Positions 8,171-17,528 are shown, counted from the first letter of the stretch. The stretch: DNA of 64,000 bases from Priestia megaterium (GCF_009497655.1 NZ_CP023317.1:711501-775500); one strand, 5' to 3'. Notes: generated from the letters alone by a model not told the origin. Numbers and translations: made by a program.

Positions 8171-8594
8171 TACTTAGTTTCTTTACCATCTCCACATGTG
8201 GAATTCCAGCATCCATAAATTCACCTGAAACCGTTACGTAGCCTAGCTTTTTATAAAATCCTTCCGCATGCGTTTGAGCATGCAGCTTAATCTTTTCAAT
8301 CTCATGCTCTGCTGCGATCTCTTCTAACTTATCCATCAAAAGCTTTCCTACACCGTCTTTTCGATAAGAAGAAAGAACGCAGATTCGTTCGGCTTTTCCA
8401 TAGTCCTCTACCATACGGAAGCGTCCTGCCCCAATTGGTGCATTTCCTTTGTATACAACTAAATGCAGGGCTTCGGAATCGTATTCATCGATTTCTTGCT
8501 CTACATCAACCTGCTGTTCTTCTACAAATACTTTTTGACGTACGAAGTAAGCATCAGAAGGATCTTGTTTGTTCGTTAGTACTTTGATGTTCAC
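8160..8594 (-). CDS. yjcF: GNAT N-acetyltransferase YjcF
   Basis: The 144-aa protein has the GNAT fold with the acetyl-CoA loop ERICVLSSYRKDGVGKLLM (Q/RxxGxG/A-like RKDGVG, about 85) and the C-terminal GFYKKLGYVTVSG (about 112). The start is GTG, nine bases after AAAGGG. It is the last gene of the yjcH-yjcG-yjcF operon, 5 bases after yjcG, matching B. subtilis order. The substrate is unknown; ElaA-like acetyltransferases are the closest kind. Confidence 0.85.
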   Translation of the reverse strand: MNIKVLTNKQDPSDAYFVRQKVFVEEQQVDVEQEIDEYDSEALHLVVYKGNAPIGAGRFRMVEDYGKAERICVLSSYRKDGVGKLLMDKLEEIAAEHEIEKIKLHAQTHAEGFYKKLGYVTVSGEFMDAGIPHVEMVKKLSKKH

Positions 8595-8599
8595 GTATC

Positions 8600-9112
8600 T
8601 TATCCCTTTCCAAGACGAAATGTTTCAAACACAGTCCATGTTTCATTTTCAAGCTGGTACATTAAATGAAAGCGATCAACTGTTTCTTCATGAGCGACAT
8701 CTACAAGCTTCAACTGGCTATACACATCTAAGTGCTCATCATCTGAAAGTCGTTGACCAATTGTAATATGTGGAATAAATGAATACTCAGTTGGTTGTTC
8801 GAGATTGCCTTCATGAAGTTTATTGTAAAGTGACGTCAGTTCTGGCTTTTGTTCCACTTTTAAGTAAATAACGTTATTGGCTGGTGAAAATGAGCTTACT
8901 TTCGTTACATTTAATGTAAATGGATTTGTTTCTTCGGCAATTTTACGCAAATTAGCCGCAATTTCGTCAATTTGGTCTTCTGTAGCTTCAAAGACTTCTT
9001 TTAATGTAAGATGAGGCGGAATTAATGAATAGTGAGAATCATAGCGCTTTCGATAAGAATTCGCTACATCTTGCAATTTTTTAGATGGAAAAAGTACAAC
9101 GCCAAATTTCAT
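8600..9112 (-). CDS. yjcG: 2'-5' RNA ligase/phosphodiesterase superfamily protein YjcG
   Basis: 170 aa from ATG 9112 (site GGAGGG); the longer upstream frame has none. It carries the two HxT/S motifs of the 2H phosphoesterase fold, HLTL (about 38) and HITI (about 120), roughly 80 residues apart as expected. Length matches B. subtilis YjcG. It sits between yjcH and yjcF, so the three are probably cotranscribed. The RNA or nucleotide substrate is not known. Confidence 0.88.
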   Translation of the reverse strand: MKFGVVLFPSKKLQDVANSYRKRYDSHYSLIPPHLTLKEVFEATEDQIDEIAANLRKIAEETNPFTLNVTKVSSFSPANNVIYLKVEQKPELTSLYNKLHEGNLEQPTEYSFIPHITIGQRLSDDEHLDVYSQLKLVDVAHEETVDRFHLMYQLENETWTVFETFRLGKG

Positions 9113-9194
9113 AAAAAATCCCTCCAAAGTAAGATCATAAAATATGTATAAAGCGAGCTTATTATAACAAATTTTCAAAAAATATGATATCTTT

Positions 9195-9920
9195 CTACTT
9201 CAACATATATTGAAGCGACCGCTTTACGTCTTTTTGCCAGTATTTCCACGTATGATTTCCATTAAATTCTTCGTAGAAAATAGAATATCCACGCTGCTTC
9301 ATTTGTTCGTGCAACAGGCGGTTAGGCTCAATAAAGTTCAATATACCGTCTTGTGTTGTTTTGACATCCGTTTCTTCCGTTCCAATAACATGATACAAAT
9401 CCAGAAGTGAAGGAGAAGCAAATGAGTTGACCGTTTGTAATACAGCATCGTTCACGAAAGGAGAATGCATAATTACTTTCCCGAACGTGTGAGGATACGC
9501 AATGGCCGTCAGCAGTGAAACTGTAGCAGCAAGCGAATCACCAATTAGAACACGCGATTTTCCCATTTGATATGTAGGATATGTTTTATCCAAAAATGGC
9601 ACAAGTTCATGTGCTAAAAAGCGAATGTAAGCATCTACCTGCTTTCCTTCTGGATGATACTTATCGCGTCTGTCTTCCACGCTTTTATATGGAATTCCAA
9701 CAAAAATAGTACGATCGATTTCTGACTCGTTCATTAAATCATCGATTAAACGAGGTGTACGTCCGTACATAACATAATCTTTTCCGTCTTGGGCGATAAG
9801 TAGAGAATACTTATAGAGCGTAGAATAGTTTGACGGCAAATAGACTAGTAACGTGACATCTTCTTGCAGTGCGTCACTATAAAAAGAAATTTCTTCTAAC
9901 TTCCGCTTACTTTCTGACAT
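9195..9920 (-). CDS. yjcH: Esterase-like alpha/beta hydrolase YjcH
   Basis: 241 aa from ATG 9920, after TAGGAG; the longer frame to 9974 lacks a site. The fold is that of the esterase D / enterochelin esterase family: [10 protein letters not shown] (about 40), nucleophile motif GDSLAAT (about 125) and a late His in NGNHTWKYW (about 225). Length equals that of B. subtilis YjcH. It is the first gene of the yjcHGF operon. GTTAC-N7-GTAAC lies upstream. The substrate is unknown. Confidence 0.85.
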   Translation of the reverse strand: MSESKRKLEEISFYSDALQEDVTLLVYLPSNYSTLYKYSLLIAQDGKDYVMYGRTPRLIDDLMNESEIDRTIFVGIPYKSVEDRRDKYHPEGKQVDAYIRFLAHELVPFLDKTYPTYQMGKSRVLIGDSLAATVSLLTAIAYPHTFGKVIMHSPFVNDAVLQTVNSFASPSLLDLYHVIGTEETDVKTTQDGILNFIEPNRLLHEQMKQRGYSIFYEEFNGNHTWKYWQKDVKRSLQYMLK

Positions 9921-10046
9921 GAATAATCGACTCCTATGCATTTGAATGAAAGCGTTACCTTTATTGTAACACATTTTCTAAAAATCGTTCTTTATTTTAT
10001 TGTAACGAATTTTTTAGCGAATGACGAGAAAGAGGCATGCGTTGCT

Positions 10047-10352
10047 AAAAAAAGAGGTTGGGACGTAACGAAATGAATTTCATCCAAGCATGAACAATCT
10101 GGATATATAATCTGGGCAGCTTGCTCGGCCGCAGTTGATTTCCGTGCAAGACTCCGCTTTCCGCGGGCGGGCGGTGAGCCTCCTCGTCGCTTGTGCTCCT
10201 GCGGGGTCTCACCTGTTCCGCTGTTTCCGCAGAAATCTTCGCCTTGCCCTCCAACCAACTGATAGAAGGAATGAAACAGATAAAATCTGCGTCCACTTTA
10301 ACAAAAAAAACGAATCATCAATCAAACAGTTTGATTGATGATTCGTTTTTTT
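10047..10352 (-). repeat. Dispersed intergenic repeat, copy 2 (longest)
   Basis: On the minus strand it starts 1-2 bases after the stop of the 10354-10740 gene with a long hairpin (arms AACGAATCATCAATCAAAC / reverse complement, then T7). It continues through the full central module (TTGGAGGGCAAGGCGAAG, GAGACCCCGCAGGAGC, CGCCCGCCCGCGGAAAGCG, CTTGCACGGAAATCAACTG) and ends TTTCGTTACGTCCCAACCTCTTTTTTT. The leading GGCTGGGACAAAAG end seen in copies 1, 3 and 5 is missing. GC-rich compared with surroundings. Frames within it are not genes. Confidence 0.8.
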
Positions 10353-10353
10353 G

Positions 10354-10740
10354 TTAATCTAATTTTTTCATCTTTTTAAACATATCTTTTTCTGCTTGAG
10401 TGGCTTTTTCTAGCGGTTTTTTCGTATATTCCTCTTCTTTTTCATCAATCGAAACCAATTCTGTGTCATTCTTTACATAACTTCGGATATTGCGAGCACC
10501 GAAATAGCCGTTTACATCTTTCAAAATAGGCTTGTTTTCTTTTTGATCATAAAGAGTATATGAATTCTCTTCTTTAACGATAGCATAGTGATTTCCTGCG
10601 AGCAGAGCCACAGCTTCTTTTTCGCTTTTTCCAAAAGTAGACATGAGAAACAGAACGATTAAGATGATAAAGAAAAGGGCTGTTGCGCCAATGAAAAATA
10701 ATAATAAGCCTCTGCTAAATTTACTTTGTTTTTCTTCCAC
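10354..10740 (-). CDS. Small single-pass membrane protein, 128 aa
   Basis: I start it at GTG 10740, ten bases after AGGAGG; the TTG at 10749 would be too close to that site. A short basic head is followed by one membrane segment (about residues 12-36, LLLFFIGATALFFIILIVLFL). An extracellular or cytoplasmic soluble domain of about 90 residues rich in Lys and Glu follows. No family recognised. Repeat copy 2 supplies its terminator. Confidence 0.65.
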   Translation of the reverse strand: MEEKQSKFSRGLLLFFIGATALFFIILIVLFLMSTFGKSEKEAVALLAGNHYAIVKEENSYTLYDQKENKPILKDVNGYFGARNIRSYVKNDTELVSIDEKEEEYTKKPLEKATQAEKDMFKKMKKLD

Positions 10741-10912
10741 AGTAGACAAACCTCCTGATTCGATAATTTTATTATAGCAAGTAAATGTAATGAGCGCCTA
10801 AAGAGATATGTGACGAGTTTATGAACTCAGGCGGATGAACAAAAAAGGTTTTTAGCGGCTCTCATCGAATTTAGTATAAAGAGAGACAACAACTTGAAAA
10901 GGAGAGAGAGAC

Positions 10913-11449
10913 ATGACAGCGAAAAAAATCCCAACGAGCAAAGAAGTAGCAAAGGCAACATTTAATTTGCTGGAAGAGCGTGGCGTAACAGTTTTGGATA
11001 TTGCTGAAATTGTGTATGATTTACAGCTTCCTTATCATCCAGCTCTAACCATTCAGGAATGCGCTGAAAGCGTAGAGAGAGTACTGCAAAAGCGAGAAAT
11101 TCAGCATGCCCTTCTAGTTGGAATCGAACTTGATAAGTTAGCTGAGCAAAATAAATTATCAGAACCTCTTCAAAGTATTGTAGAACAAGACGAAGGGTTG
11201 TTTGGCGTTGACGAAACGATTGCTTTAGGTGCCGTTTTAACCTATGGCAGTATCGCTGTTACGACCTTTGGCTATTTAGATAAAGTAAAAGTAGGTATTA
11301 TTGAAAAGCTGGACTGTAAAAAAGAAAAAGGAGTTAATACCTTTTTAGATGATTTGGTAGCGAGCGTAGCTTCTAGTGCGGCAAGTCGTTTGGCTCACCG
11401 TCAGCGTGATGAACAAGAACAGCTGCAAGAAGGCAATCCGGCTACGTAA
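10913..11449 (+). CDS. Phosphatidylglycerophosphatase A family protein (YutG-like)
   Basis: 178 aa, start ATG after AAAGGAGAGAG. It fits the PgpA/YutG family: N-terminal helical part, central GLFGVDETIALGAVLTYGSIAVTTFGYLDK (split: GVDETIALG about 100, YGSIAVTTFGY about 112), where the Asp and Glu are likely metal ligands. The family dephosphorylates phosphatidylglycerol phosphate; Bacillus forms are soluble-looking and shorter. It is monocistronic, with a convergent acetyltransferase downstream. Confidence 0.75.
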   Translation: MTAKKIPTSKEVAKATFNLLEERGVTVLDIAEIVYDLQLPYHPALTIQECAESVERVLQKREIQHALLVGIELDKLAEQNKLSEPLQSIVEQDEGLFGVDETIALGAVLTYGSIAVTTFGYLDKVKVGIIEKLDCKKEKGVNTFLDDLVASVASSAASRLAHRQRDEQEQLQEGNPAT

Positions 11450-11525
11450 TAAACTTCTTTTAGTATGTATATAAGCTGCGTAAATTAACGCGTTAAAATG
11501 ATTTAGTCTTTTATTTGAATAACGG

Positions 11526-11558
11526 AGGCTAGGCACGTAGGAGATACGTGCCTAGCCT
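11526..11558. terminator. Strong inverted repeat between convergent genes
   Basis: AGGCTAGGCACGT and ACGTGCCTAGCCT form a perfect 13-bp stem around AGGAGAT. There is no clear U-tract on either side, so it may be a terminator, a barrier or an RNA stabiliser. Confidence 0.5.
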
Positions 11559-11574
11559 GCGTTAATGGAACGAT

Positions 11575-12054
11575 TTATGGCTGTAGTGAAGTAGTCATAA
11601 GATAGCTTAAGTTTTCCAGCCCAAGACTTTCATAAAAAGCACGTGCTTTTTCGTTAAATGCCCATACGGTAAGCTGGAGGTCATTTGCTCCTTTTTGTAC
11701 AGCCCACTGTTTCGTAGCAGAAAAAAGACCTTTTCCTACCCCATAATTTTGAAAGCCTTTTTTTACACCAAAATATTGGATGTATGCTGTGTAGGAAAGC
11801 GGAGCTAACGTGGTGGGAGGGTTATATTTTAATTCAACAACAGACGCTCCAATAATTTGATTTCGATATTGAGCTACAAGAATATCAATGGTTGCATAAT
11901 AAAGGGTAGCTTGATATTGTTCTGGAGATAAAACAGCCATTTGGTTATCAAACATAGAAGGGAGCGCATTTGCGTGGAGTTCTAGTGATTCCCCTAATAT
12001 TTTATTTACTTCTGTATAATCATCTAGTTTTGCAGTGCGATAGATAATATCCAT
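11575..12054 (-). CDS. GNAT-family N-acetyltransferase
   Basis: 159 aa from ATG 12054 (site AGGTGA); the GTG at 12060 is less well placed. The acetyl-CoA loop is GVKKGFQNYGVGKGLF (QNYGVG about 105) and the C-terminal AFNEKARAFYESLGL (about 135) is typical of RimI-like GNATs. The substrate is unknown. Single gene, convergent with the PgpA-type gene. Confidence 0.8.
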   Translation of the reverse strand: MDIIYRTAKLDDYTEVNKILGESLELHANALPSMFDNQMAVLSPEQYQATLYYATIDILVAQYRNQIIGASVVELKYNPPTTLAPLSYTAYIQYFGVKKGFQNYGVGKGLFSATKQWAVQKGANDLQLTVWAFNEKARAFYESLGLENLSYLMTTSLQP

Positions 12055-12159
12055 ACACACTTCACCTACTTTTTAAAAGTTGTGCTTTATCATATGTAGC
12101 AACTTAGAAAATGTTAAATGAGAATGAAAACCTGAAAATTTTAAGTGAAGAACTGCACT

Positions 12160-12188
12160 AAACAGAGCATATATTTTATGCTCTGTTT
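12160..12188. terminator. Inverted repeat downstream of the RpiR gene
   Basis: AAACAGAGCATA and TATGCTCTGTTT form a 12-bp stem with a 5-nt loop. It probably ends the minus-strand regulator transcript; the U-tract is short. Confidence 0.5.
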
Positions 12189-12223
12189 GATGTTGTAGTT
12201 GAAGAATATATAAGGGCGAAACA

Positions 12224-13069
12224 TTAAATTCTAGTTTCAGCAATAGCATCGCGTACTTTTTCAAGCGAGTGTTTAGAGGTGTCTTTATTCGCAATCATTA
12301 CATTAACATACAAAGCATCAATGAGGCTTAGCTGTCCAATTCTCGAGGCGAGAGCTTCAGATCGATATTCGGTTTCTTCTGAACTTGTATAAAGAGAAAC
12401 GTCAACGTTTTGACTTAATGGAGATTTAGGAAAACCCGTGATCCCAATCGTTTTGGCGCCGTTCGCTTTTGCTGTATTTAAAATGTTCATCGTGTCTTTA
12501 TTTGTTCCAGAATGAGAAATCACTACCGCTACATCTTGTTTCGTCAATTGAGAAGCGGACATAAGCTGGAAATGGGAATCGATAAATGCAAACGTTTTAA
12601 TTCCTGTTCGCACAAATTTATGAAAAGCATCCATAGCTACGACTGAAGAGCCTCCCGTGCCATAAAATTGAACTTTATCGGCCTTCATTAAAAGTTTGAC
12701 GGCTTTTTCAATAGCATTGCCCTCTAGTATTTGTAATGTATTCTCAAGCGTTCGCACGTTGGAGCGAAAGATTTTTTCAGCGATCGTTTTTTCATTATCC
12801 GTTTCAGCAATTTCCTCGTGAATCTGCTGAATAGGCGTCATAATTTCAGCAGCCAGCGCTATTTTCATCGCCTGATAGCCCTTGAAGCCAATTCGTTTAC
12901 AAAAGCGAAAGACTGTTGCATCAGCTACATTTAAATCGTCTGCTACTTCGTTAATGGTACTGTGAATAATTTGTTCCGGCTGTTCTAAAATATAATTTGC
13001 AATTTTTTTCTCTTTTTCACTGAATCTAGCATAGTGAGAACGAATTTTTCCTAAACAATTTTGCGTCAT
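12224..13069 (-). CDS. RpiR-family regulator of the gluconate genes
   Basis: 281 aa with an N-terminal HTH (residues about 1-75, with TINEVADDLNVADATVFRFC) and a C-terminal SIS sugar-phosphate-binding domain (about 120-255, with YGTGGSSVVA and VVISHSGTNKDT). ATG at 13069 follows AAAGGA. It diverges from gntZ-gntK, so it most likely senses a phosphorylated sugar acid such as 6-phosphogluconate and controls that promoter. B. subtilis uses a GntR-family regulator here instead, so regulation differs. Candidate binding sites lie in the 150-bp intergenic region. Confidence 0.85.
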   Translation of the reverse strand: MTQNCLGKIRSHYARFSEKEKKIANYILEQPEQIIHSTINEVADDLNVADATVFRFCKRIGFKGYQAMKIALAAEIMTPIQQIHEEIAETDNEKTIAEKIFRSNVRTLENTLQILEGNAIEKAVKLLMKADKVQFYGTGGSSVVAMDAFHKFVRTGIKTFAFIDSHFQLMSASQLTKQDVAVVISHSGTNKDTMNILNTAKANGAKTIGITGFPKSPLSQNVDVSLYTSSEETEYRSEALASRIGQLSLIDALYVNVMIANKDTSKHSLEKVRDAIAETRI

Positions 13070-13127
13070 AACTGATGTTCCTTTCCACGAATTTAGTAGT
13101 AAAAAGAGTATAGCACAAAAATATGTG

Positions 13128-13204
13128 TGAAAAAAATTTTCTTGTAAACGATTGCAAAATGAAAAATAATTCGTATAATGGAGGTAATGTGAAATTTTTT
13201 TTCA
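13128..13204 (+). promoter_or_regulatory. gntZ promoter with cre box and two TGAAA-N5-TTTCA sites
   Basis: The promoter is TTGCAA (13152) - 16 nt - TATAAT (13174). TGTAAACGATTGCA (13143) matches the CcpA cre consensus at 13 of 14 positions and overlaps the -35. A perfect TGAAA-N5-TTTCA palindrome at 13190-13204 lies just after the -10, and a one-mismatch copy at 13128-13142 lies upstream of the cre box. The pair brackets the promoter as expected for an RpiR operator. Confidence 0.6.
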
Positions 13205-13219
13205 AAGGGAGTTTATAAA

Positions 13220-14119
13220 ATGAAAATTGGATTAATCGGTTTAGGAAAAATGGGATATAATTTATCATTAAATTTAATGGACAACCATCATGAAGTTGTA
13301 GCTTATGATGTGAATAAAGAAGCGGTAGAAAAACTTTCAAATGAAGGAGCAGCTGGTGCCTTTACTATTGAAGAGCTAGTCAACGAACTTCCCCCTTCAC
13401 CTAAAGTTGTATGGGTTATGGTTCCGGCTGGAGAAGTAACGGAAAATGTGATTACAGAACTAAAAGACCTTCTGTCAGAAGGAGATATTGTAATAGATGG
13501 AGGAAACTCTAATTATAAAGAATCTGTTCGACGTGCTCAGGATCTTCAGGAAAAAGGTATTTACTTCTTTGATGTAGGGACAAGCGGCGGAATGGAAGGT
13601 GCAAGAAACGGAGCGTGTACAATGATTGGCGGAGATGCAGAAGCATTCCGTACAATTGAACCAATTTTTAGTGATATTTGCGTAGAAAATGGATTTATGT
13701 ACGCAGGCAAAAGCGGAAGCGGTCACTTTTTAAAAATGGTTCATAATGGTGTAGAATATGGAATGATGCAATCCATTGCTGAAGGATTTGAAGTTCTGGA
13801 AAAAAGTCAGTTTGATTTCGACTATGAAGCCGTAGCGCGCGTTTGGAATAACGGATCTGTCGTTCGCTCTTGGTTAATGGAACTAACGGAAAATGCGTTT
13901 TCAAAAGATCCTAAACTAGATAGTATTAAAGGAGTCATGCAGTCTTCTGGTGAAGGGAAATGGACCGTAGAGACTGCCCTTGATCTTCAAACGGCAACTC
14001 CTGTTATTGCTTTATCGCTAATGATGCGCTATCGTTCATTAGAGGAAGATACATTTACAGGAAAAGTTGTAGCAGCACTTCGAAATGAATTCGGCGGTCA
14101 CGGTGTTGTAAATAAGTAA
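13220..14119 (+). CDS. gntZ: 6-phosphogluconate dehydrogenase, decarboxylating (GntZ/YqeC type)
   Basis: 299 aa, the short single-domain type of 6-phosphogluconate dehydrogenase. The N-terminal Rossmann motif is GLIGLGKMGYNLS (residues 4-16), followed by VVWVMVPAG, DGGNSNYKES (about 93), DVGTSGGMEGARNG (about 117) and the catalytic GHFLKMVHNGVEYGMM region (Lys about 174). It oxidises 6-phosphogluconate to ribulose 5-phosphate and CO2; the short class is often NAD-dependent. It is first in the operon, 25 bases before gntK. The site is AAAGGGAG. Confidence 0.9.
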   Translation: MKIGLIGLGKMGYNLSLNLMDNHHEVVAYDVNKEAVEKLSNEGAAGAFTIEELVNELPPSPKVVWVMVPAGEVTENVITELKDLLSEGDIVIDGGNSNYKESVRRAQDLQEKGIYFFDVGTSGGMEGARNGACTMIGGDAEAFRTIEPIFSDICVENGFMYAGKSGSGHFLKMVHNGVEYGMMQSIAEGFEVLEKSQFDFDYEAVARVWNNGSVVRSWLMELTENAFSKDPKLDSIKGVMQSSGEGKWTVETALDLQTATPVIALSLMMRYRSLEEDTFTGKVVAALRNEFGGHGVVNK

Positions 14120-14144
14120 AGTAGTAAAGTAGGGGGACAGCAGC

Positions 14145-15686
14145 ATGAGCAAAAAATATGCAATAGGTGTAGATATCGGAACAACGAGTACAAAGTCTGT
14201 ATTATTTTCAGTAGACGGTACAGTCATTGCTAACCATGGGATTGAGTATCCACTATACTCGCCTACGCCCGCGATGGCTGAGCAAGATCCTGAAGAAATT
14301 TTTCAAGCAGTTGTACGTACCATTCAAACGGTTGTAAAAACAAGCGATGTAAAACCTGAGGATATTTTATGCGTTTCATTCAGCTCAGCTATGCACAGTG
14401 TTATTGCCGTTGATCAGCAGGGAAAGCCGCTGACAAAATGTATTACGTGGGCCGATAATAGAAGTGCAGAATGGACGGAAAAAATTAAAAATGAATACAA
14501 CGGCCATGAGATTTATTTACGTACAGGCACGCCTATTCACCCGATGTCGCCACTTTCCAAGCTAACATGGCTTTCTAATGAACAGCCTGAATTAGTGAAG
14601 GGAACACATAAGTTTATTTCAATTAAAGAATATGTATTCTTTAAGTTGTTTAACGAATATGTGATCGACTATTCGATTGCATCAGCAACAGGTTTATTTA
14701 ATCTGAAAAATCTTGCGTGGGATGAAGAAGCATTAAAAGTAGCAGGTGTGACGACAGATCAGCTATCCACTCCTGTTTCAACTATGCATCAAGTGAAAGG
14801 GCTAAACACAGAGCTTGCAGTTGAGATGCACTTACTGCCGGATACGCCCTTTATTGTAGGTGCAAGCGATGGCGTATTATCAAACTTAGGTGTAAATGCG
14901 ATTGAACCAGGCGTTGTTGCAGTAACAATTGGGACAAGCGGAGCTATTCGAGCAGTCACTGACAAGCCAGTAGTCGATCCTAAAGGTCGTATTTTCTGTT
15001 ATGCGTTGACAGAAGACCACTGGGTAATTGGCGGCCCTGTAAATAACGGAGGCATGATTTTTAGATGGGCTCGTGATCAATTTGGAGCGTCGGAAGTCGA
15101 AACAGCTAAACGTCTTGGAAAAGATCCATATGAAGTATTAACGGATATTGCGGCTTTAGTGAAACCTGGAGCAGACGGCTTATTGTTTCATCCATACCTG
15201 TCAGGAGAGCGTGCGCCGCTTTGGGATGCAAATGCTAAAGGTTCGTTCTTTGGCCTAGGTTTGCATCATAAAAAAGAACATATGATTCGCGCCGTATTAG
15301 AAGGCGTTATTTTTAACTTGTATACGGTATTATTAGCACTTGAAGAGTTAATTGGAGAACCTACAAAAATTCAGGCAACAGGCGGATTTGCACGTTCCGC
15401 ACTTTGGCGCCAAATGATGGCAGATATTTTTAACCAAGAAGTATCCGTGCCGGAAAGCTTTGAAAGTTCATGTCTAGGAGCAGTTATTCTTGGCTTATAT
15501 AGCCTTGGCGAAGTCGACTCATTAAACGTTGTTTCCGATATGGTTGGAGCGACTAATCATCATTATCCAATCAAAGAAAACAGTGAAGTATATAAAGAGT
15601 TAACGACTATCTATATTCGTTTGGCTCGTTTATTTAAAGAAGAATACGAAAGCATTACGGCTTTTCAAAAAAAATACGTACATTAA
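14145..15686 (+). CDS. gntK: Gluconokinase
   Basis: 513 aa FGGY-family carbohydrate kinase. The N-terminal phosphate loop is GVDIGTTSTKSVLF (about 8-21), then TWADNRSAEW (about 105), the HPMSPLSKLTWL substrate region (about 130), and C-terminal ATGGFARSALWRQMMADIF (about 410). Length is the same as B. subtilis GntK (513). It phosphorylates gluconate to 6-phosphogluconate, the substrate of the preceding gene. AGGGGGAC precedes the ATG. Confidence 0.92.
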   Translation: MSKKYAIGVDIGTTSTKSVLFSVDGTVIANHGIEYPLYSPTPAMAEQDPEEIFQAVVRTIQTVVKTSDVKPEDILCVSFSSAMHSVIAVDQQGKPLTKCITWADNRSAEWTEKIKNEYNGHEIYLRTGTPIHPMSPLSKLTWLSNEQPELVKGTHKFISIKEYVFFKLFNEYVIDYSIASATGLFNLKNLAWDEEALKVAGVTTDQLSTPVSTMHQVKGLNTELAVEMHLLPDTPFIVGASDGVLSNLGVNAIEPGVVAVTIGTSGAIRAVTDKPVVDPKGRIFCYALTEDHWVIGGPVNNGGMIFRWARDQFGASEVETAKRLGKDPYEVLTDIAALVKPGADGLLFHPYLSGERAPLWDANAKGSFFGLGLHHKKEHMIRAVLEGVIFNLYTVLLALEELIGEPTKIQATGGFARSALWRQMMADIFNQEVSVPESFESSCLGAVILGLYSLGEVDSLNVVSDMVGATNHHYPIKENSEVYKELTTIYIRLARLFKEEYESITAFQKKYVH

Positions 15687-15691
15687 GTTCA

Positions 15692-15728
15692 AAAATCATC
15701 GCTTGAAGCTTTCAGGCGATGATTTTTT
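15692..15728 (+). terminator. Rho-independent terminator after gntK
   Basis: AAAATCATCGC/GCGATGATTTT stem, then T-rich. It separates gntZK from the downstream permease. Confidence 0.85.
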
Positions 15729-15964
15729 GTGTGTTAGGTTATCTAACAACCAAAAGAGTTAACACTACACAATATATAAAAGTTCCCTCAAATAATGTTA
15801 CAATTTGTCCAGTGTATCCCTGTTTCGCATTAAATATAATAAGGAATAACGTTAGTATTGATCACATACTAGAAGGAATCGTCACAAACGCCTTTATATT
15901 TCAGAAAATTCAAATAAAATTTGTTTTTTGAAATGAACTTATTTTATGAAAAGGGGTTTTATGG

Positions 15965-17491
15965 ATGAAAACACAAATCGAGCAAGATGGAATTGTGACG
16001 CTCACAGATGAGACGCACAATCAGCTGAGCGGCAGCGATCTTTGGAATGAAGATTTACGTCCTACTACGATGAAAGAACATTCTTGGAAAGGAGTTAACT
16101 TTGCCACGCTTTGGATTGGGATGTGTCTGTGTATTCCAGCTTACACAATGGCGAGCGGAATGATGACGCTTGGAATGAACTGGTGGCAGGCAATTGGTAC
16201 AATCTTTTTAGGAAATGTAATTGTTCTTATTCCTATTTTGCTTAATTCTCACGCTGGAACCAAGTTTGGCATTCCTTATCCGGTATTTGCCCGCCTGTGG
16301 TTTGGAGATAAAGGAGCACATATCCCAGCACTGGCTAGGGCTATTGTGGCTGCTGGATGGTTTGGAATTAATACATGGATTGGAACGGAAGCAATTGATA
16401 CACTGCTAAGCGCTTCATTTTCATCTTGGAATGGTTTAGCTGGTCATACAGCCATTGTATTTGCTCTCTTTTGGCTTTTAAATGTAGGAGTGGCGTATAA
16501 AGGACCGCAAGCAATTAAAGTGTTAGGAGCGATTGCTGCTCCGGTTATTGGTATTTCAGCTATTATTCTTTTTATATGGGCTTATACAAACTCAGGAGGG
16601 TGGGGACCCATTTTATCTACGCCTTCTAAATTTACATCCACCGGAGAATTTCTAGCTGTATTTTTCCCTGCTTTAACCGGAGTCATTGCATTTTGGGCGA
16701 CGCTCGCTTTGAACATTCCGGATTTTTGTCGATATGCTAGAAGCCAGAAATCCCAAATGGTTGCGCAAACCTTCTCCTTGCCGTTGACGATGAGTGTTTT
16801 TTCATTTATTGGAATTGCTGTTACCTCGGCAACCATCGTTATATTCGGAGAAGCTATTTGGGATCCAGTGGCGTTAGTAGCTAAATTCCCTCCGTTTATC
16901 ATTTTCTTAGGAACAATCGTTATCGTGCTTTCTTCTTTAACGATTAATGTGGGAGCAAATATTGTGGCGCCGGCCCGTGCAATTGAGAATCTGAATCCAA
17001 AGAAAATCACGTTTGCGATGGGAGCGCTAGTAACCGGTATCTTTGCTATTTTGCTTCAGCCATGGTACATCATGTCTAATTTCGGGAATTATATCTTTGG
17101 ATGGCTTGGAACATACGGAGCGCTGCTTGGTCCTATAGACGGCATCGCCATTGCTGACTACTGGCTTGTAAGAAGGAGACAGATGGCATTAAAGGATTTA
17201 TACGAGGTAAACGGTCGCTATAGTTATTCAACTGGTTTTAATAAAAACGGTATTTATGCATTAGTAATTGGCGTGGCCATACCTGTTTTAGGCTTACTGA
17301 TTCCTGGACTGCGCTTTTTATGGGATAATGCCTGGACATTTGGTCTATTCATTTCTATCATCGCCTATACGTATCTCATGAGAGGAGATAAAAGTGTATT
17401 AGCGCCGGGAGAATATGAAGAAATAACGTTAAAAACAAGCGAAAAACCAATTATCGACAGTCAAACCGCTGATCCCACCATCACTAAATAA
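15965..17491 (+). CDS. NCS1-family nucleobase/allantoin-type permease
   Basis: 508 aa with about 12 membrane helices between residues 40 and 475. The N-terminus has NEDLRPTTMKEHSWKGVNF, a signature of NCS1 cation symporters; FGIPYPVFARLWFG (about 100), GWFGINTWIG (about 133) and the NIPDFCRYARS motif (about 255) are also family markers. The usual substrates are uracil, allantoin, hydantoin, cytosine or thiamine; I cannot choose. AAAAGGGG precedes the ATG. It has its own 280-bp upstream region and terminators on both sides, so it is an independent unit placed inside the gluconate cluster. Confidence 0.85.
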   Translation: MKTQIEQDGIVTLTDETHNQLSGSDLWNEDLRPTTMKEHSWKGVNFATLWIGMCLCIPAYTMASGMMTLGMNWWQAIGTIFLGNVIVLIPILLNSHAGTKFGIPYPVFARLWFGDKGAHIPALARAIVAAGWFGINTWIGTEAIDTLLSASFSSWNGLAGHTAIVFALFWLLNVGVAYKGPQAIKVLGAIAAPVIGISAIILFIWAYTNSGGWGPILSTPSKFTSTGEFLAVFFPALTGVIAFWATLALNIPDFCRYARSQKSQMVAQTFSLPLTMSVFSFIGIAVTSATIVIFGEAIWDPVALVAKFPPFIIFLGTIVIVLSSLTINVGANIVAPARAIENLNPKKITFAMGALVTGIFAILLQPWYIMSNFGNYIFGWLGTYGALLGPIDGIAIADYWLVRRRQMALKDLYEVNGRYSYSTGFNKNGIYALVIGVAIPVLGLLIPGLRFLWDNAWTFGLFISIIAYTYLMRGDKSVLAPGEYEEITLKTSEKPIIDSQTADPTITK

Positions 17492-17498
17492 ATAAGAT

Positions 17499-17528
17499 AA
17501 ATCCAATCATTAACATGATTGGATTTTT
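17499..17528 (+). terminator. Rho-independent terminator after the NCS1 permease
   Basis: AATCCAATCA/TGATTGGATT stem, loop TTAACA, then T7. Confidence 0.88.

Noticed and set aside
10045-10338. Overlapping open frames inside repeat copy 2
   Set aside because: They come from the GC-rich repeat module, exist on both strands and have no start signals.
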